This document shows positions 60,436 to 64,000 of a stretch of 64,000 bases of DNA, one piece after another (the stretch's first letter is position 1; each line of letters begins with the position of its first letter). Both the position numbers and the translations under genes were made by a program. The notes below the pieces were generated by a model that saw nothing but the letters and a program-made list of their open reading frames with translations, did not search any database and had not been told where the DNA came from. This DNA is from Paraburkholderia heleia NBRC 101817. Lineage in GTDB: Bacteria; Pseudomonadota; Gammaproteobacteria; Burkholderiales; Burkholderiaceae. The DNA is taken from positions 248,001-312,000 of the forward strand of contig NZ_BBJH01000007.1 in assembly GCF_000739775.1 (NCBI RefSeq), given 5' to 3'.

Positions 60436-61638
60436 TTAGGTTCGCGCGTGTGCGCCCTTGCCGCCTCTCGCGCCCGTGCGGCCGCGCGCGCCGGCGCGGT
60501 GCGGGCTGGCTGCCGCGCGCATGTCCATGCGCTCCACGGTGAAGGAAAAGCGCCGCACGAGCCGCTCGCCGTGCGCGAGCACGGTCATGCCGTTCGCGTC
60601 GCCGCCGCCGCGCAGGTTCACCGCGTTGATCGGATGATCGACGGGTTCGAAGCAGAAGAAGTCGGCGCCGGGAGGCGTGTAGAGCACGTAGTAGTCGGTG
60701 TTCGCGCAAATCGAGAGGGAGAGCCTGCGGCGCTCCCACACCACGGCGGCGCGCCCGCTCCAGCCGCTGAACGCATGATTGACGAGTTGCGCAGGCAGCG
60801 GATAGGCCACGCCGAACTGCCAGGCGGGCGGCGCGGGCACGTGGCGCACCGGCAGCCAGTCCTGGCCCGAGAGCCACAGGCCGCTCGCGGGCGCCGAAAG
60901 CTCGGTGCTCGTGTCGCGCGCCAGAAACGGATGAACGCCAAGGCCGAACGGCAGCGCCTCGCGGCCCGTATTCTCCACCTCCAGCGTGATCGCGAGCGTC
61001 GCGCCGTCGAGCGCATAGGTGAGCGCCGCGCGGTACGCATACGGTTCGCCGTCGCTGCGGTCGAGCACGAGACGCACATTCTCGCGATCGGCGCTTTCGA
61101 TGCGCCAGGGCGCGAGCCAGCCGTCACCGTGGATCGGCAGCGGTTCGCTTGCGCGATTGCGCGGCACTTCGATATCGCGGCCGCCAAAGTGAAAACGCCC
61201 TGCGCCGATGCGGTTCGAGTACGGCAGCAGCGGGTAGCACGCGAGTTCGTCCGGATCCATGCGCGCGCTCACGCGCTCGCAACGGCGAAACACGGGCTCG
61301 AATGCGCCCTCGCTGCGCCAGTCGAATCGCGTGATTCCGCCGCCCAGTTGGGGCGCGACGTCGAGCCTCAGATACGCATTCGCCAGCGTCACGCACGCCA
61401 CGTCGCTCGAGCCCGCCGCGCCGATCGCGACCGCCGAGGTGCTCGGCCCCGGCAAAACCGGATGCGTGGCAGCTTCGAGCCGCGCGCGCCGCGCCGCGGC
61501 GGCCGGTGACACAACCGGTGAGACGACGGGCGGGACAGACGCGGCGGATGTAGCGGAAGGCGGCACGCTTGCAGCGGCGGCGCCGGCAGTCACGGTGGAA
61601 CGGGTGGGTCGACGCACAGCGGAATTCGCGACGCTCAT
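60436..61638 (-). CDS. Aldose 1-epimerase family protein
   Basis: The 400-residue protein has a galactose-mutarotase fold: ANAYLRLDVAPQLGGGITRF, LACYPLLPYSNRIGAGRFHF, IHGDGWLAPWRI with the catalytic histidine, LGVHPFLARD, and FFCFEPVDHPINAVNL at the end. It should interconvert alpha and beta aldoses. The first 80 residues are a serine/alanine/proline-rich stretch with no known match. GAGGAG precedes the ATG at 61638. It is the last gene of the sugar-oxidation cluster, which suggests that its substrate is the sugar transported by the neighbouring importer. Confidence 0.9.
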   Translation of the reverse strand: MSVANSAVRRPTRSTVTAGAAAASVPPSATSAASVPPVVSPVVSPAAAARRARLEAATHPVLPGPSTSAVAIGAAGSSDVACVTLANAYLRLDVAPQLGGGITRFDWRSEGAFEPVFRRCERVSARMDPDELACYPLLPYSNRIGAGRFHFGGRDIEVPRNRASEPLPIHGDGWLAPWRIESADRENVRLVLDRSDGEPYAYRAALTYALDGATLAITLEVENTGREALPFGLGVHPFLARDTSTELSAPASGLWLSGQDWLPVRHVPAPPAWQFGVAYPLPAQLVNHAFSGWSGRAAVVWERRRLSLSICANTDYYVLYTPPGADFFCFEPVDHPINAVNLRGGGDANGMTVLAHGERLVRRFSFTVERMDMRAAASPHRAGARGRTGARGGKGAHART

Positions 61639-61931
61639 AAGATGCTCCTCGAGAGGCATGTTTGATTGCCGCCGCAAAAGGCGGCTCACCGGTGGCCTGT
61701 CGACTCCGCGCGCGTGCGCGCCGGGCCTGTGGCCGCTTCTTGTGTTCGCCCTTCTAGTGGTACTGGCAAAGCCAACTGCACGTATCGATCGACTGCATCT
61801 GTTGCCGAACTGCAACGACTGTCCGTCTCTTCATGCCGCCTGCCGCCAGCGGCGCTTCGCACGCTTCGTGCGCGTGTATCGTCTGATGAAAATGCACGCA
61901 CGCCCTTGCGCAAGCGCCCGATACTCCGGAC

Positions 61932-62852
61932 TCAAGCGCGCCTGCGCCCCTGAAACCGCGGTTCTTCAAGGCCCTGGCGGCCAATTCGAACCGAAAACAC
62001 GCCGCCCGCATGCGGCTCGCGCGCGAGGGCCTCCTCCTCCATTTCCTCGCGCGCGCTCGTGACATAAAGCGTGTCCAGAAGCGCACCGCCGAGCGTAACG
62101 CAGCTTGGCTGCGCTGTGGGAATCTTTACGCGCTCGGTTTCGACGCCGTCGGCGCCATAACGCACCACGCGCTCGCCGCCCCACTGCGCGTTCCAGAGGC
62201 CGCCTTCGGCGTCGACGGTCGAGCCGTCCGGCACGCCGGTGTCGTCGGTGAGCGTGACGAAGGTACGCTCGTTTGCAATCGTCCCGTCCGCGCCGTAGTC
62301 GCACGCGCGAATCTCGCGCGTGAGCGTGTCGGTGTAATACATGGTCGAACCGTCCGGGCTGAACGCGATGCTGTTCGAGATCGCGGGCGCGGGCAGCGGC
62401 AGACGTTCGAGCGTGAGATCGTGGTTCAGGCGATAGAAGCCGCCGATCGCCTGCCTCGGCGTTCCTTCGTACTTCGTGCCGAACACGAAGCGGCCCTGGC
62501 GGTCGCAGCGTCCGTCGTTCAGGCGTGTCGGCACGCCGGGTTCGACTTCGACGATGGTTTCGAGCGCGCCCGTCTCCAGGTCGAAGAACGCCAGTTGCGA
62601 GGCGAGGCCGAGGAGCAGCGTGCGTTCGTCTTCGCACAGCGCGAAGCATGCGAGACGCTCGGGCATCTCCCACGTCACGTGTTTGGCGCCTGCCGCATTG
62701 GCGTCGTAGCGTTGCAGGCGTTTGCCCGAAATATCGACCCAATAGAGCCGGCCGCTGCGCGCGCACCACGTCGCGCCTTCGCCCAGCTCGCATTTCGCGT
62801 GGACGAGCAGCTCGGCCACCGCTTCGTTCGACGCGCTTTCCTTTGCGCTCAT
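61932..62852 (-). CDS. SMP-30/gluconolactonase family lactonase
   Basis: The 306-residue six-bladed propeller protein has CELGEGATWCARSGRLYWVD with the metal glutamate, RLNDGRCDRQGRFVFGTKYE, ISNSIAFSPDGSTMYYTDTL and VPDGSTVDAEGGLWNAQWGG, the divalent-metal and catalytic motifs of the family. It should hydrolyse an aldonolactone, here probably the product of the SDR next to it. Its ATG overlaps the SDR stop as ATGA. Similar enzymes act on L-arabinono-lactone or galactonolactone. Confidence 0.92.
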   Translation of the reverse strand: MSAKESASNEAVAELLVHAKCELGEGATWCARSGRLYWVDISGKRLQRYDANAAGAKHVTWEMPERLACFALCEDERTLLLGLASQLAFFDLETGALETIVEVEPGVPTRLNDGRCDRQGRFVFGTKYEGTPRQAIGGFYRLNHDLTLERLPLPAPAISNSIAFSPDGSTMYYTDTLTREIRACDYGADGTIANERTFVTLTDDTGVPDGSTVDAEGGLWNAQWGGERVVRYGADGVETERVKIPTAQPSCVTLGGALLDTLYVTSAREEMEEEALAREPHAGGVFSVRIGRQGLEEPRFQGRRRA

Positions 62853-63661
62853 GCCCAGCCTCCGTCAACGACGATGTCCTGCGACGTGATCATGCGGCTG
62901 TCGTCGGCGGCGAGGAAGAGCGCCATGCGCGCAAGGTCTGCGGGCAGCAGCTCCGCGTCGATGCACTGGCCGCGCTTGATGGCCGCGCGGCCTTCGTCGG
63001 TGAGCCACAGCCGCCGCTGCTTCTCGGTCATCACCCAGCCCGGCACGAGCGTATTCACGCGTATGCCGTACGGACCCAGGTCTTTCGCGAGACCTCGCGT
63101 GAGTCCCTGCACCGCCGACTTGCTCATCGTGTAGACCGGCATTTCCGACTGCTTGAGCATCCAGCTGATCGAGCCCAGATTGATGATCGAACCCGCGCGC
63201 GCGGCCTTCATGTCTTCCGCCACGGCCTGGGCGGCGAAGAGCTGATGCCGCAGGTTCACGGCCACGCTCGCATCGAACGATTCGGGCGTGACTTCGGCCA
63301 GCGTGTGGCGTTTGTCGTTGGCCGCGTTGTTCACGAGCACCTGGATCGGCCCGAGCGCCGCCTTCACATCGGCGACGGCGGCGCGCAGCGCCGGGATATC
63401 GGTGAGATCGACATCGGCGAACAGCGGCTTGTGGGGCGAATCGCCGAGTTCGTCGGCGAGTGCCTGGCCCGCGCTCGCGTCGATGTCGAAGAACGCCACG
63501 CGCGCACCCTGTGCGGCGAAGTGCTCGACGAACGACGCGCCGATGCCGGTCGCGCCGCCCGTGATCAGCACCACGCGGTCGGCCAGACTCGGATAGCGCG
63601 CGTAGTTTTCGTGCGCGTGGCGCGAGAGCGCGTTAGCGGGCGAATTTGCATTGGACGACAT
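62849..63661 (-). CDS. SDR family sugar dehydrogenase
   Basis: The 270-residue classical short-chain dehydrogenase has the dinucleotide motif TGGATGIG (34-41), NNAAND (111-116), the catalytic Ser164, Tyr177 and Lys181 (YTMSK) and PGWVMT. With a lactonase downstream and a sugar importer upstream it is most likely an aldose 1-dehydrogenase, as in the non-phosphorylative L-arabinose or galactose route. Substrate specificity is inferred from context only. It is co-translated with the lactonase. Confidence 0.9.
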   Translation of the reverse strand: MSSNANSPANALSRHAHENYARYPSLADRVVLITGGATGIGASFVEHFAAQGARVAFFDIDASAGQALADELGDSPHKPLFADVDLTDIPALRAAVADVKAALGPIQVLVNNAANDKRHTLAEVTPESFDASVAVNLRHQLFAAQAVAEDMKAARAGSIINLGSISWMLKQSEMPVYTMSKSAVQGLTRGLAKDLGPYGIRVNTLVPGWVMTEKQRRLWLTDEGRAAIKRGQCIDAELLPADLARMALFLAADDSRMITSQDIVVDGGWA

Positions 63662-63711
63662 CGTATTGGGCTCCTGATGAATCGCTCTGCAGGGGTTTCA
63701 AACGCGGGCTT

Positions 63712-64000
63712 TCAATCGCGTCCGCCGCGGTTCTTGAGCTGGTCGAGCAGCACCGCCGCGAGCAGGATCGCGCCGCGCACGAGGTACTGGTAGAACGCGT
63801 CGATGTTGAGCAGGTTCATGACGTTTTCGACCGTGCCCATGATCAGCACGCCGATCACCACGCCCGAGATCGTCGCGCGGCCGCCCAGCAGCGAGACGCC
63901 GCCCAGCACGCACGCCGAGATCACGTTCAGCTCGAAGCCTTCGGCCGCATTCGGCTGGCCCGACGTGATACGCGAGGCGAGAATCACGCCCGCGAGCGCC
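63712..64000 (-). CDS. araH: Sugar ABC transporter permease (AraH/RbsC type), partial
   Basis: Only the C-terminal 95 residues or so are in the window; the gene continues past the right edge. The sequence ALAGVILASRITSGQPNAAE, then FELNVISACVLGGVSLLGGR and NLLNIDAFYQYLVRGAILLA is typical of the C-terminus of AraH, with a final LDQLKNRGGRD. It imports a pentose or hexose. The name araH is a best guess; RbsC and XylH are close relatives. Confidence 0.8.
   Translation of the reverse strand, partial: ALAGVILASRITSGQPNAAEGFELNVISACVLGGVSLLGGRATISGVVIGVLIMGTVENVMNLLNIDAFYQYLVRGAILLAAVLLDQLKNRGGRD

Overview
The window is GC-rich chromosomal DNA from a member of the Burkholderiaceae, most likely Paraburkholderia, Caballeronia or Burkholderia. 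This rests on gene order (purH-ruvC-ruvA-ruvB, tyrS-dtd, rplM-rpsI-erpA, pyrC-DUF3025, bamE beside fur), on protein sequence character, and on a non-phosphorylative type sugar operon. It is mostly ordinary core chromosome: about 63 protein genes, the RNase P RNA gene, many intrinsic terminators, no tRNA or rRNA genes, no insertion sequence, no prophage and no CRISPR array. The accessory parts are small.

Layout. 1-2.6 kb: end of purH, then ruvC, ruvA, ruvB (Holliday junction processing). 2.7-7.1 kb: an MpaB/DUF2236 oxygenase, a 3' gene remnant, a histidine phosphatase, dtd and tyrS, and a higBA toxin-antitoxin operon with a large operator palindrome on its promoter. 7.2-11.5 kb: anmK, erpA, rpsI-rplM, an OsmC protein and rnpB. 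Between rplM and the OsmC gene lies a free-standing transcription unit that looks like a small RNA of about 95 nt, with a consensus promoter, a 5' hairpin, a C-rich anti-Shine-Dalgarno stretch and a strong terminator. 11.5-14.8 kb: DUF3025, pyrC and a class II glutamine amidotransferase. 14.9-20.7 kb: the gltIJKL glutamate/aspartate ABC transporter, glutamate dehydrogenase and a LysR regulator, with a LysR-type box upstream of gdhA. 20.9-28.3 kb: purB, then a gluconate/Entner-Doudoroff block (gntK, gluconate permease, eda, edd) and divergent hexR with two HexR-like operators. 28.4-32.6 kb: a 1181-residue trimeric autotransporter adhesin with an AT-rich upstream region and a broken NTF2-like remnant, the most foreign-looking part. 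32.6-43 kb: hemJ, proA, holA, lptE, leuS, exbD-exbB, dapB, bamE and fur. 43-47 kb: an allantoate operon (DctA-family transporter, allantoicase, ureidoglycolate lyase) with a divergent GntR/FadR-type regulator and three GGTC-N-GACC operators. 47-53 kb: gap, tktA, speE, a VOC protein and rsmE. 52.9-53.9 kb: a secreted barnase-like ribonuclease and a barstar-like inhibitor. 54-61.6 kb: maeB, thiL, pgpA, pncC, a DUF985 cupin, pyrF and an aldose 1-epimerase. 61.9-64 kb: a lactonase, an SDR dehydrogenase and the end of an AraH-type sugar permease.

The genes combine into several metabolic themes. Gluconate is imported, phosphorylated and split by the Entner-Doudoroff enzymes under HexR. Glutamate is imported and oxidised. 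Allantoate nitrogen is recovered. An aldose, probably L-arabinose or a similar sugar, is imported, oxidised to a lactone and opened. The items most worth a second look are the candidate anti-Shine-Dalgarno small RNA near 10.1-10.2 kb, the operator architecture of the ureide regulator with its unexplained transporter partner, and the barnase/extended-barstar pair.
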